Shown here: positions 42,500 through 53,913 of the stretch, piece by piece
How positions within the stretch are numbered: position 1 is the first letter of the stretch
Layout of the letters: every line of letters starts with the position of its first letter
Assembly: GCA_002049455.2 (NCBI GenBank)
Contig: KV919079.1
Location: 23,091 to 87,090 of the forward strand
Source of the DNA: Porphyra umbilicalis
Lineage: Eukaryota > Rhodophyta > Bangiophyceae > Bangiales > Bangiaceae
Reading direction: 5' to 3'
Length of the DNA: 64,000 nt
The notes under the pieces: model-generated
What the model was told of the DNA's origin: nothing
What the model saw: only the letters and a program-made list of their open reading frames with translations
Databases searched by the model: none
Position numbers and translations under genes: made by a program

Positions 42500-43025
42500 G
42501 GCGTCGCTATCACACAGACTCGCGGTTTCCAGGTCCCCAGCACTGGGAGACCTCTTCATAGCGAATTCTGCCCGTCTGGCTACCATGAGAGATGTCCATA
42601 TTTCTGATAGTTTGGATGAGAGAGGTGACCCGTCACCTGGAAACATTGTGACGGGTTTTAATAACCAAGAATACTCGAATAGACTGGAAAATACTCTCCT
42701 GATGAAAGTGTCGTTGTTGTGGGGCCTGAGCGGCGAACAGTGCGTGTCTTGGTTAACAGCGACGATCCATCTGTATGCAGCACTGCCGGCCACGAGGGGC
42801 ACACGCGTCGCTCACATGCCCTTAATGTGTGGACACCAAGAGCCCGAGTGACGCGCATTGGTTGTTGCATGCGCTTTTTGGGACTGTGCGGGACGTGAGT
42901 CGTACTCACGTTACCAGAATCGTGTCCCACATCAGGGAAAGCGGGCTGCCTGCGAGTTGGGAGAGACGCCAGCTGGACTCGAGCTTGCAACCCATTTGTT
43001 CATCGAGCGACAGCCGGTTATCATC
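42500..43025. other. gap between two hypothetical frames
   Basis: No continuous frame. It could be an intron or decayed coding sequence linking the two neighbours, but splice sites are not obvious. Confidence 0.3.
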
Positions 43026-43511
43026 ATGCCACTCTCCCAAACCGTGTCCCTTCATCTTCTTTTGCTGATTAGGCTGACGCTGCGGGTGCTGCGGAATGCT
43101 ATTGAGGCTGTACCGCAAGGGCGCGGGCCATCTACCGGATGGCCGTTTGCCTACTCGCTTGCGGCTACGTTGAGCGTGGAGATTGCCGTGGAGCCTGTTC
43201 CGTTCTATAAAGGCAGCTTCATTGGTTGGCACTACCACACAATTGCCGCGAGAAACCACGCCATCGTGCGAATTCTACAGACCCTCGTGCCGGCCCACTG
43301 GGCGACCGCTAACAAGCGCGAGTGGGCGCTGCTGGGCGGTATTATGGCAACCCTTAACCGTGTAGCTGTTTTACCCCCTGCCGAGGAGCGCCAGTTTAAG
43401 GCCGATGCGCGGGCATTCGTCAGTCTCACCCAGAAATCTTTCCTCGGGGTGAGCATTTCGCCCGAGCTACACCTGCTCTTTTCCCATTCGCGGGAGTTCA
43501 TGGGTCGTTGA
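43026..43511 (+). CDS. hypothetical protein, possibly a transposase C-terminal fragment
   Basis: A 161-aa frame from ATG 43026 (MPLSQTVSLHLLLLIRLTLR) to TGA 43509. The end SPELHLLFSHSREFMGR recalls a segment found late in some eukaryotic transposon proteins (a leucine-histidine stretch before an Arg/Gly turn), but the match is too weak to name a family. The NHAIVRILQTLVPAHWATAN part is helical and basic. Confidence 0.3.
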   Translation: MPLSQTVSLHLLLLIRLTLRVLRNAIEAVPQGRGPSTGWPFAYSLAATLSVEIAVEPVPFYKGSFIGWHYHTIAARNHAIVRILQTLVPAHWATANKREWALLGGIMATLNRVAVLPPAEERQFKADARAFVSLTQKSFLGVSISPELHLLFSHSREFMGR

Positions 43512-46114
43512 GCAGCACCGGGCTCTACGGCGAGCAGGCGATAAAGTAGTGGCACGGATATTATAACCAGAGTGCGGAGAGATTTACGGCTGAGACGCCA
43601 CTGCTTTCCTGTCGTACGCTGGTGCTGACGATGCGTTGAGCGGCGTGGCTTCGGACTCTCTTCGGCGGTCAAAGGCGTCAGTACGTTAGCGGAAGGTGAG
43701 GCCTCTTAGTTCCCTTCGTCGCGGGGACCGCCGCCTGCGTGTCAACAAGGCCTGAAGGCGGCGAATTTGGGCGTCTCTCGAGAAGAGGGCGATGAATCGG
43801 GCGAAATGGGCAAACGAGCAGTTTGAGGAGGCCAGTGGAGTGATTGTGGCATCCTCTAAATAGTTGTTTTCTGCCACTGGCGCTACGTGCACGAGTGGGC
43901 TTTTGCGGGTTATCGAAAAGAAGCAGCAGCCACCACCACGCACATTGTTGGATGGATGTGCGCTCCTCGAAAACGCGAAGTCAATTCGGAAGCGATTTTC
44001 ACAGCGAAAAAGGACGGCAAACGTGTATGGCACGCCCATTGGCCCTGAGCTTTTTCAAGCCCAAGAAAAGGCCTCGTCATGTAGGAAGCAGCGCGCATTG
44101 GAAAGCAGCCGACAAATTTGGTCGCAGCCAATAGAAAGCATAAAATTGTCAGTCCACCCAATGAGGTCGCCCGAAATCCAAAAGAGCAGCTTGAGGCCGG
44201 ATTAAATAGGCGTGAGAGAGCCCTGCACGAAACCAACTCACGGAAGTCGTGACACGAATTGAGAAAGTTATTTCAGCCAACACATGAATAAGTGCCGAAG
44301 GAATGCAGCTGACAGAAAAGCTTCCAGAGGATGGACAGCCGACAATGCCGATGTTTGCGTTGCTGGAGTCTTGACTGAACGTGAGGCCACGGCTCATCCC
44401 ACCAAAAGGCCTACTCCATGCATCTAGGCACATGAAGAAGGGTTTTTCCCTTCCCTTCTTAACGTACTTTGAGTATGAGAAGGAACAAGACTAGTCTCTG
44501 TCGCATAGGCACTCTGAGAAAAGAAAGAAGGGGCTCAAAGGATCTTGTAGAGATGACGTGATGGTCGATTTAACGCTCTAAGGAGCATTGGCACGACCCA
44601 TATTGGCGCCCCCAGAACTTGGCAATGCCAAGAGCGTTTGCGCTTTCCAAGGACGAATACTGGAGACCACCCCGTCATATGTTTTTGGCTGTTGAGATAG
44701 ACGGTATTTTCCGCATCCCGATGTCGCACTGAACATTTTTCATGGAACGGAGTGCCCGCTGGTGACTCTGTAGGTTCTAACTCGACGTGGCTTGGCGACA
44801 AAATGCGTGTCACATGTGCTGTGGGGATGTTTGTACAGCACTTATAGCAGGTGGTTTACACGGGCGGTGTTGGAAGGGTGGCAGGTGAAGCTCGCAGCCG
44901 GCCGAGAAAAAGAGCTTTTCCATCAGATGCCAGAGCGGACCAATCGGTGTTTGCTTCAAAAGTTGATCAGAGCCCGTTCCCGATTGGCGGAGACGCAGAA
45001 AACAGGAGATTTTCTGAGGACTGAAAAACACCGAGGTGTATTTCAGCTCTATAAGATTCTCAGAGCACGTTCTTCTATTTCTTCGAGTATCCATGCCACA
45101 AAGACCAGTCCAGAAGTTTCTATTGTTCAAAATACGTCCAGAAGACCAGAAAAAAACATTTTCATACGCCTAAACTTCCTAGCCCACCGGCTAGGGTATC
45201 TACCAACATGGTGAAGACCGTTTTCAGTCTCTTTGAGAGCTGGTGCTCGTTACAGGGGTACATGTTGAGACCGAGAAGCACATCATTCTCGCTCCCTCAG
45301 CAGCCCCTGAAATCTGCGGCGCCATATCTTTGCATTGGGAACGTTGGTACACGTGGTCGGATGCCGCGTGCCACGTTGAACGCCATGGGCAGAGCTTGCT
45401 GGCGCGTACGGTTCGTGACAGTTTTCATTGCGCGAAAAGCTGGAAGGAATGGCTCGTGTGGCGGGTTCCACGGTTTACGGGGCCCTCTGGCGGTGTGGCG
45501 CAGAGTATTGTCAATGAAACTCTCTGAGTGGCGGTCTTAGATGACTCTGACGGGGATTGTTTGCTTGAAAGCAGGACGTTGCGAGGCGTGCGGTGTGACG
45601 CGTGAGACCGCGCCACAGGGCGCGATGCGTGGGGCGGCGAGGATGGTAGCTTACCGACAAACTGCGGGCATGGCGGCCGGATGCCTCATTTGTCTGGTGT
45701 CCTCGACCCAGTGGCAGGTGTTCTCTTTCGACACGCGCGCTGTGTATTTACTTTGAGTGTGTCACATACCCAAGCCTGTTTGGGCCAGGGTATTTGCGAA
45801 AACGTTTCTTCAGTAGGTTGATTCACCTCTCTCAGAGGGATCGCTATTCCGGTACCCCTCGGGGAATCGGTCAAATTGTCAGCTAGGCGATTCTGTCAGG
45901 ACTAAAGACGTGGCGCCACGCGGTGATTCCATCCATCGCGGCAGTTCGAAAAACTTCTTTGGCAGTCGGTGGAGTGACGTCAGCCCCCTCGTGAGTGAAC
46001 CAGCCGAACACATTTATGTATCCCTCATCATACGTTGATCCATTCTCGCTACTGGGTTGCTGCCAGTCAATCGACATGCCTGCGCGGTTTACCGACTGTG
46101 CACAAAAACGCCGT
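43512..46114. other. long intergenic stretch, nothing recognised
   Basis: Mixed-composition DNA with short frames on both strands (for example 43910-44236 minus and 45243-45527 plus), none with a recognisable domain or splice pattern. No terminal repeats found by eye. Confidence 0.35.
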
Positions 46115-46460
46115 GACAGCAGGCTGTGGGTGGGGGGCAGAGGGGCGGTTGCGCACTCGACAGCACCATTCGGAGGGGTACAGTACGATGAGTGCGGCAC
46201 GGCCGGTGGGCTCCGCGACAGCAGGCTGAGAGGGGGTGGGGGAAGGGGCGGTTGCGCCTCTGACTGCACCATTCAGAGGCGTACAGTACGGTGGGTGCGG
46301 CAGGGCCCGTAGGCGCCGCGACAGCAAGCTGTGAGGGGTGGGGGGGGGGGCGGGCGGTTGCGAACTCTTGACAGAAACATTCAGAGGGGCACAGTACGAT
46401 GGGCGCGACAGGGCCCATGAGCGACACGACAGCAAGGTGTGGGCGGGAGGGAGTGAGAGG
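46115..46460. repeat. tandem repeat, three full and one partial ~103-bp units
   Basis: Units begin with GACAGCA at 46115, 46217, 46320 and 46428 (periods 102, 103, 108). Each contains a G-rich tract, GGCGGTTGCG, a TTC(G/A)GAGGGG(T/C)ACAGTACG block and a GGC(C/A)GGG segment. Divergence between units is about 15-20 percent by eye. Confidence 0.85.
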
Positions 46461-46988
46461 GTGAGGGCGCTATGGCATTGACGCACGCTCCCACAGGCCA
46501 CCCGCACCATTTCTTCGTCTCGCGGAGGGCACGGCCAACACGTGCTTCACCCTGTAAATACAGATCGATCATGGGACGTTGGCAGCGCAGCGGTCGTCCT
46601 TCCGCCAAGTCACCGCCACGCCACATCGGCGCCATCTCTATGATACTTTAACGCCTCCGTTGGGTAACTACTATCTCGTCACCGCGGTCCTGACACTCCT
46701 AGAATGCCCCAGCTCCGCGCATTGTCAACTTCGCTAGCCAACACAACAAGGCTGCACGACCGCGTGGGCGCGAGCTAAGCCGTCCGGCTTTTAGATGATA
46801 TTCTGTGTATGAGTTGCGTCTTATCCGTACTGCTTGTCGTTGTTGTGTGTCATAGGAACACGCTGGTCGGGTACGTGGTGGCGAGACGCGATGTCCGTGG
46901 GATTGGTCTGACATTGGCCCATACTCCACTGCTCGCGTGATGCTGTGTCTTCTCGTTTTCCCGCATTTGCCGCTTAGTTGTGTGCCCA
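46461..46988. other. intergenic, no gene seen
   Basis: Nothing recognisable; probable 5' flank of the following broken ORF. Confidence 0.4.
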
Positions 46989-48881
46989 ATGCAGATTATT
47001 TATTGCAACTATGCTCACCAGGTATGGGCAGCTCACGCCCATGTCTGCTCTCCTTTCGATCACCAATGTGGCGGTAAGGGGGCAGCTCCCCCAGGCACCG
47101 GCGTCGGGAGTGACGCAGTTTGCGGCCACGCCCGCAGGTGCTTCCCGCTCGCCTTGTTCAGCACCGCCCCGCCGCTCTACCTGCAGCGTCCTGAGCGAGG
47201 GGCTTCCAGCGTCCTGGCTTCGACAAGCCCCTCTACGGACGACCGGGCTGAGCACTGGCGGTACGACAGCGGTGCTACATCGCCAGACCGCCCGGCGCCG
47301 GCGGGCGTTGGCCATGCCAACCCTGTCGAGAATCCCTCTCCGGCGCCATTGTTTGTGCGGACCAACCTACCCCACGACGGTATTCCCTTGGGCGAAGCCA
47401 TGTTGTACCGGGCAGGGGCAGGCGTCGGGGGGTCTTCCAAACAGGCGGGGATGCGCCCTTCGGGCCCGTCCCAGCAATCGACCTATGTGCTTGACGATTC
47501 CGACGACCTACCGTCGCCTTCCGCCTTTGATACCTCCTCCTCGAGTGATTCACCTGTTCGCGACGGGCGTGCATGCAAGCGCCGTCAATCCGGCAAGAAC
47601 AAAGCAGTGACACCCACCCGCAAGAAACCCAAAATCTCGGCCAATGCGATTGCCGCCGACGGAGATGACAAGTTTATGGACCGAGGCGTTTGGGCGGCCA
47701 AATCCCGCTTTTTTGTGCTCCAGTGGTGGGCTAAGTTCATTATGGCTCAGTAACGCTAGAACGGTGCCAGCAAGCAGGTGTCGCTTCCTAATGCGGCGGC
47801 GTCGGTCTTCAAGCGGTTGGCCTCGAAGAAAAGCAACTCCCTGAAGCCTCTGAAGTATGACGTAGTCCACTACCTCATGAACCCAGTGCGTACTTACATG
47901 TCGGACCGTGCCAAGATCAAAGAACGTTCTACAGGGCCGAACCCGCAGGATGTCTCCGTTGCCAACAGGAGCAAGGACACCAAAAGGGCGGCCAATTGGA
48001 GACTGACCGCAGAAGTGATTGCACAGCTGGTGGAGACTGCCAAGAATATCCTCGCGCGCACCGGCGGTATGTGCAAAACGACGCCGATGTCGTACGGGCG
48101 CGCAGCCAGCCGCAGCGCGGCCTCCGACGGTGACACGACGAAGGGCGCGGGTACGAATGGCAGCGCGGGCAGATTCAAGGTCAACAGCGACCACTCCTAT
48201 TCTGACATTAAGGAAAGTACTGGTGGTTCAAGTTGCACCTCTAGCGCGTCTGCAAGCTCTGATTGCGATGGTGTTGTGTTGCCTCTTTGTGTCCTTTTGC
48301 GTACAGCACAACCGGCGCCAGCTATCCCACCAACGCCGCTGCGGACCGCTCTGCAGGAGGGAGCCAGCGGTCGGTCGCGCTGGTCGCTGACGGCCCACGA
48401 GTACGGGAAAGCGGTGCTTCGTGACGACGGCGCGATTATGGCCATCATTGAGATCACGCGCTCGTCGGCGAGCGCCCGGGCATCGCAGGCGGACGTTCCC
48501 AAGCAGACGTCTAAGCTGCAATCCACTGCTGCGGCCCGCGCGGCGGACGCAGCCCTCGCTGCCACCAAGCGCCATACCAAGCTGTACGTCTTGCGTGAGG
48601 AGCGCGAAAGCCGCGAGGCGGATATGAGCGCGCATGCGGCGGAGCAGCAGGCCGCCGCAGCCCTCGGGACGGCATCGAGATCGGTTTTCCTCGAGAAGCT
48701 GAGGGTCCTGAAGGAGCTGTTCCTTCAGAGGAGGGACGCTTCTATCCTGCAACTCATTGCGTCGATGCTGGTGACTGAGGAGCTCTTTTTTGGCGGGTAC
48801 GGCATCGGGGGTGGGAAATTTGACGACTGGGGGCGCGGGACGCGCGGCAGGCGCAGGGAGCACGGTGGGTGGAGGCAGTGA
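46989..48881 (+). pseudogene. transposon-type accessory ORF (nuclear, coiled-coil C-terminus), broken by TAA and TAG
   Basis: One frame extends from ATG 46989 to TGA 48879 with two stops, TAA 47751 and TAG 47757, in the middle. The N-terminal part is Ser/Pro-rich with a bipartite basic nuclear signal (KRRQSGKNKAVTPTRKKPK) followed by DRGVWAAKSRFFVLQWWAKF. After the stops come KYDVVHYLMNPVRTYM, a Ser-rich linker, and a C-terminal Ala/Arg/Glu coiled coil (LYVLREERESREADMSAH, VFLEKLRVLKELFLQRRDAS). This layout, DNA-binding-like region, linker and Glu/Arg coiled coil, is typical of SANT/trihelix-like accessory ORFs of PIF/Harbinger and related elements; that is inference. A 36-nt GTGTTGTG...TTTTGCGTACAG stretch at 48271-48306 could be a very short in-frame intron. 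Confidence 0.5.
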
Positions 48882-50029
48882 GGAGAGGGGTGGGGCCAGC
48901 CCGGCGGGTGGGTTCAGCGCGGCGGCGAGCAAGTATGGGGCGGGGCGTGCGCACGTGGGTCCAACCGTCGCCAGCCGGGGGGATGAGGATTGACCTGTTG
49001 AGGCTTGCGGTGGAAATTAAGGGTCACGTTGGAGCTGATAGAGGGTGGTGTGCGTCTGATTCTGTTCAGCAGGCGTGTGGCGCTCTGTCATTGTTAAGTT
49101 CCATCATTCGATCCTTTGACAAAAGACGCGGTCACTGTGTTGCTGGTGCGCTTTATAGCGCGAGGATGTCGTCCCGCCAAGTCCTACCGGTGCCGAATCG
49201 TCGACACTCTGAAACAACAAGTGCACAAGTGATCCACAGTCGATTGGATTGTTCTGTGGAGGAGAACAGAGGTCCGCGACGACGCAATCGAATGCCAGCC
49301 ACACATTGCCGGAAGGGTGAACTTACGCCGATCGAATGGACGGCAGCGTTGCTGGGTCCATCCGCAATGATCCTTGACTTTGTCAAAGGATCCATTGTCT
49401 CTTTACAAACAGCCACCAAGTGAGAAGAAGCAGAAATGCATCCTGCCTGTTGGAGACATGTGCGGAAAGAGCAGAAGCTCATCTTCCATCCTATGCATTT
49501 TTCTGCTGGTGCTGTGTCCATCTTGGCTGTAAAATTTCCTTTGATGTCTCTTGCGCAGACGACATGACGGGCAAACAGGCTGGAATCGAATTATGTGCCG
49601 TTCCATTCTTTCGACGAGCGTTCCAAGTATACGACACCTTTGATAGACACTACGCCACCGGTGCTCTGGTAGTGCATCGAACACCAGGGGCTTTCAAGTA
49701 TAAATGGCACTCGGATATAATGGATAGATATACTCAGACGTACTCATATTCAGAAAAAACGAGCCCGACTTGACATACTCTGATCTGAATCGAACCGCCA
49801 TTCAATGGCTCTGAAACTGAAACACGGGAGTGCAATGACTTAGCATTCGAAGACTGCAGCCATCCATCTACGTCAGGTAACAGCACTCGCCGGTCGCTTT
49901 GGAACACTCGCAGTTGGGCTCAAGAACGCGGGTGCATGTTCGAAAAGTGCTGAACAGTAGTGAGCGTACTTAGGGCCGATCATCGACAGTAAACTCTTAT
50001 GACGAACGTCGCGCGCTGCGGCTCATAAA
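48882..50029. other. intergenic, no gene supported
   Basis: Short frames only. No repeats detected by eye except weak similarity in AT-rich parts. Confidence 0.35.
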
Positions 50030-50072
50030 TATGGCGCGTCGCCAAAGAATGATCGGATCTGAGAAACGCTCA

Positions 50073-50101
50073 GAGCACACCCAACAACGTCGGTTGCGAA
50101 C
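50073..50101 (+). repeat. left terminal inverted repeat of the Harbinger element
   Basis: 29 bp, identical to the reverse complement of 53680-53708. Preceded by TCA. Confidence 0.95.
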
Positions 50102-50689
50102 GACCTGCGAACCGTTTAAGAGCGCAACGTGTGCGCCTATGAGTGGCCAAAAGTGTTTCGGCAGCGATATGCGCAGGCTCTGCGAACCCGCTCCGCTCGG
50201 ACCCAGAGTACTTGTCTTCTTCTGTCGGCAGATCGCAGTGTATGGGAAATGGAGAAGGTGACGTTGCTGGGTTGTCGACCTGCAAACTGGAGCCTGCGAG
50301 CGGTGTTCCCGTGAGATGTCCACATTCCGACAGTCCAGTGCGACAGTTCAAGAAAACAGGCCATCGATCGACCTCGCGATCACGCTGATCTGGGCCCCAA
50401 TCGTCAGCAAATAAGCCGGTCAAGTGAGACACGCAGCGCGATAGGCTTCAAATGGCTGCAAATTCTTGCGATCTAGTAGACACGACGAGTTCACACGCAC
50501 AAATGTCGGAGACACGTTGGCAGTATCTCGCATCATCTCGCGGCGCTGTCGCATCTCGCGACTGACAGCAGTGATTTGTAGGTCTCTCATTTGTCCGTTC
50601 AGCCGGCAGACGTACAGCGTGCGTGCCATCTGGTGGCGCTTTCGCCTCAATCGACACTGGAGCATTCTGTTCTGAAGCGCCTGTGAGGC

Positions 50690-51530
50690 GGCCGCGTGGT
50701 GCCTGCCGGTCACCGTGACGCAGAGCGGGCTCCCACGCGGCCGCCTGCGGCGGTCGGGCGGCCCGGCCTGCGAGGCTGCCGAGATGCGGCAGTGGCCACG
50801 TACGATCGCGTCCCTTGCAGAGCGGCAGAATCGTGAGACCCCCTCCGATTTTTGTGTCATCGATCCGCATGCTCATTGGTCAGACGCGCTGTTCATATGC
50901 ATCCAGCCGGACACACCCTGCTGCTGTCCAGTGCAATACTGCGCAAGGCCAAAGCAGCTTAGTCTCGCCTCGCGTCCCTCTTGACAACGACGGCGCTGTC
51001 TGTACTGGGAACCTCTGCGGCCGCTACTGCGGCCGCTGAGGCGACGGCGGCTGCGGCCGCAGGTGGGGCTCCAGGTGCGGCCGCATCGCCTGCATGTGCG
51101 TCTTCTGCATGTGCCGGTGCGGCCGCGTCTCCTGGGTCTGGCGGAGCCCCCGCTACGCCCGGCGTCGCGGCTGTGAACGGCCCCGAAGCGGCCGCGTCGA
51201 CGTCGACCACGGGCCGTACGGTCGAGTCCCCGGCGTCCTGCGCGGCCGCGAGTGCGGCCGCATTGCTTCCGTCTGCGCCTTTTCCCAGCGGCGGCTCCCA
51301 TGCGTTGCCGTGTGCCGGCGCATCACCAGCTGCGGTCGCCAGCGCGGCCGTTGCCCGCCGCGCTGCGGCTTCTGCTGGTGTTGAATCTGTCAACCGGAGG
51401 AAGGCGTGCGGCTGGAACCCGCTGCAGACCAAGCATGCCCCTTCACGGCGAGTGGGGACTCCGTCCCGGGTCCAAGTCGCTTGGTGACGCCGCGGCCGCA
51501 GAATGCGGCCGCTGGCGCTTCGGGCGACGA
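50690..51530. repeat. cluster of about eleven GCGGCCGC palindromes
   Basis: The 8-bp palindrome GCGGCCGC recurs irregularly at spacings of about 10-80 bp through this part of the Harbinger element, with further copies at about 52640-52700 and 53110. In the plus frame 50981-51487 each copy adds Ala-Ala-Ala to an Ala/Pro/Ser-rich frame with no known domain. The palindromes persist outside that frame, so coding alone does not explain them. Confidence 0.75.
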
Positions 51531-52007
51531 CGAGTGGGACGCTTGCTGTGGCACTTGTGGCAGCGATGTCGCGGATGGTGACTTGCCTTGAGTTGTGACT
51601 CTTTTCATTTGCGAGACGGAGTCCTCTCTGCGCGTTGAGTGTTCGGCTAGTGCACCACAATAATACACGTTTTTTTTTCCCTTTGCCGGTTTTCTTTTTT
51701 CCTACTCTCTGACTCTGTCCGACTCATCGACTCTGTCCGAGAAACCAGCACGGCACGATCCCTTCAATTATGAAGCAGTTACATTGCAGCATGATATTCT
51801 ACGACGCTCGCGGACATCCGCCCACGCCAGACAGAGCGGTGGCCTCGCCTGTCTTTCCAGAGAAATGGAAGCGGCCCATGAGTCTTACCTATCCTAAGTC
51901 GACGTGGCGGCCGCGGCCGACGCGTTAATATGTGAGGAAAAACAGCCATGACGGCGAAAAAAAGAACCGTTGAAGACTGCACATACGGCTCCGGAAGGGA
52001 CCCGCCG

Positions 52008-52620
52008 TCAGCGGAAATATGGGCTGCCAGGTCTCCTCATAGAGATCTCCCCCTCGATAGGAGGCCGTCGGTACACAGATTCCCCCTCCTCAGTGATAAA
52101 CTCAATCAGCTTCTTAGTCGCCACGTCAGTTGTGAATTGGACAGCCGAACATGACCCCCAGTACGCGGCCACACAGAAAGCGGCCACCAGCTTCTGCAGA
52201 ACATGAGCTCGTGGCCGCCTCGTCGCATTGATGCTCTGCCTCCCACACGGCCTGTCGCAAATGGCCTCGTACACGCTCATAAACAGAGACCGTGGCACAC
52301 GGAAGCGACGCTCAAACGTCTCTTCTTCATACACAGGCGGCTGTCCATCCACACTAATATAATCCCGCATGAGGCCGCGCATACCCTGGTCGAAATCACG
52401 TGGCCGGTTGGCACGCCGCCCGGCCACAGACCCGACAAAACGCCGTCTGCGCGCTCGCTGCGCCGCATTCCTGCGATGACGGCGCGTCAGGAACAGAGAT
52501 CGCGCTCCGATGACGGCCGCAAGCAGCTCGTCCGCGGAGCCCTCCGACTGCCCGCGGCCGTCATCGCTCTACGACCCAGACCCATCATCAGTGGACGCGT
52601 CCATCTCCATCCACCAGTAC
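52008..52620 (-). pseudogene. Harbinger-type transposase, N-terminal part only
   Basis: The frame upstream of 52008 reads, from about 52540, ADELLAAVIGARSLFLTRRH, a basic stretch, then GRRANRPRDFDQGMRGLMRD, ETFERRFRVPRSLFMSVYEA, HVLQKLVAAFCVAAYWGSCS and GESVYRRPPIEGE before TGA at 52008. The pattern, a basic region, R(D/N)F...GxxRLMxDYF, then FxRRFRxxRxLF and a helix with LQKxxAAxxxxAYG, is characteristic of the N-terminus of PIF/Harbinger transposases from plants and protists (DDE_Tnp_4 / plant transposon protein group). The following DDE catalytic domain is absent. No start ATG is evident, and a stop lies upstream near 52570. Confidence 0.7.
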
Positions 52621-53679
52621 AGCCGACTTCAGGAGAGCTAGAGCGGCCGCAGAAGCGGCCGCATAGGTGGCCGTCAACACGGCCGCTCACGGCCGCTCAC
52701 GGCCGCTGTGCCGGCGAAGGAGACGGGCAGAACGGGGAAACGGGGTGGACGACGCCGACGATGGCGGTGCCGCAATCGCGCTCCCCCCGACGACGACGGT
52801 GTGATCGACGCGCCGCTGGTGGCGGGCGCACCGCGTCGATCTGTCGCTCCGCGCCCCCCCCCCACAGAAAGCGCAATTGGCAGGTCCCGGGCGGCCGCGA
52901 GATCAATATTGTGGGCTGCGCGGCGCTGCCTGAAAACCTCCATGCAGGGCCCATTCCCGCGGGTGCGGCTGCGCGCGGACTGTCACATGCCGGCCACACA
53001 ATGTTGCGCTGCGCGGAACCCCCCCCGATTGGCTTCCAGCGCAGGTTGGTGGCACCAGCAGCGGGGCAACTGGGGGCCACCCCGCCAAAGAATTCTGCTG
53101 CACGACCGCATTGCGGCCGCGCGCCCACCCATGCGACAGTGCCTCTAGGCGGCCCCCCCCCCTAATCAAACCGTTTAGCCGTGGGGTGGCCGACCCAGAA
53201 TCGCGCGTGGCGGCGGATGTCCACCAGGAAAAACCGTGTCCCGCCCGCCCCCCCCCCACAGGGCCCGACAATGAGAGCCGCCTGCGCCTCGAACGGAATC
53301 TACGGCCACTCGCGACCGCATGCTCATGAATATCAGATCTCGAGACGCCTGTGCGATCGTCAACGCAACGTGTGTTTGTCTGCGATCGTCCCGATTTGGG
53401 TGTTTGACCCCCGTTTAGACACAATTGTAGACAGAATCGGTTCGCAAAACGTTCGGAAATGCACAAACGTCTGCCCAAACGCCAGTGGTATGGTCGGCCG
53501 ATGGAAAAATGCGAACCTCCTGCGAACCAGCGCCATATTATCCGGTTGGACTTGTATTTGGCCCGCCAGTAGCTCGGTTCGCAGATCTGATTCGCGACGT
53601 TGGTGGGATGACCGGTTTTCCCATACCTCTGCCCATAACTGGCAAATATGCCACGTTTAACGAATAATACGCAAAAGCG

Positions 53680-53708
53680 GTTCGCAACCGACGTTGTTGG
53701 GTGTGCTC
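53680..53708 (-). repeat. right terminal inverted repeat of the Harbinger element
   Basis: 29 bp, exact reverse complement of 50073-50101. Followed by TCA. Confidence 0.95.
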
Positions 53709-53913
53709 TCACAGCAAGTCACAGCAGTTCACAGCTGCTCACAGCACAGAAATTAAAATTGCTGCGATCGCCATTGCCTTCCACAGAGCCATCCAGGAGC
53801 CCTTAGCATGCAATTTTAATTCAAAGCACAGTCACAGCACTATCAGAGCATGTTGTAACTTACATACTGTGGAACTTGCTCGGATCCGATCATTCTTTGG
53901 CGACGCGCCATAG

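Larger units (their letters stand above)
50073..53708. mobile_element. PIF/Harbinger-type element, 3.6 kb, inserted in the MITE
   Basis: Perfect 29-bp terminal inverted repeats, GAGCACACCCAACAACGTCG... at 50073-50101 and its exact reverse complement at 53680-53708. Flanked by a 3-bp duplication TCA (50070-50072 and 53709-53711); the intact MITE at 5.4 kb has a single TCA at this point. A 3-bp T-A type duplication plus an internal Harbinger-like transposase N-terminus agree on the superfamily. TGCGAAC/GTTCGCA copies near both ends may be subterminal binding sites. The catalytic DDE part of the transposase is missing, so this copy is non-autonomous. Confidence 0.9.
50032..53910. mobile_element. 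MITE copy split by a Harbinger insertion
   Basis: The outer ends TGGCGCGTCGCCAAAGAATG (50032) and CATTCTTTGGCGACGCGCCA (ending 53910) are those of the 5.4-kb MITE, with TA at 50030-50031 and 53911-53912. Left of the insertion 38 bp of the MITE remain; right of it the rest of the MITE (53712-53910) follows in register, including the TCACAGC array. Removing 50073-53708 and one TCA restores an uninterrupted MITE of about 240 bp. Confidence 0.9.
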
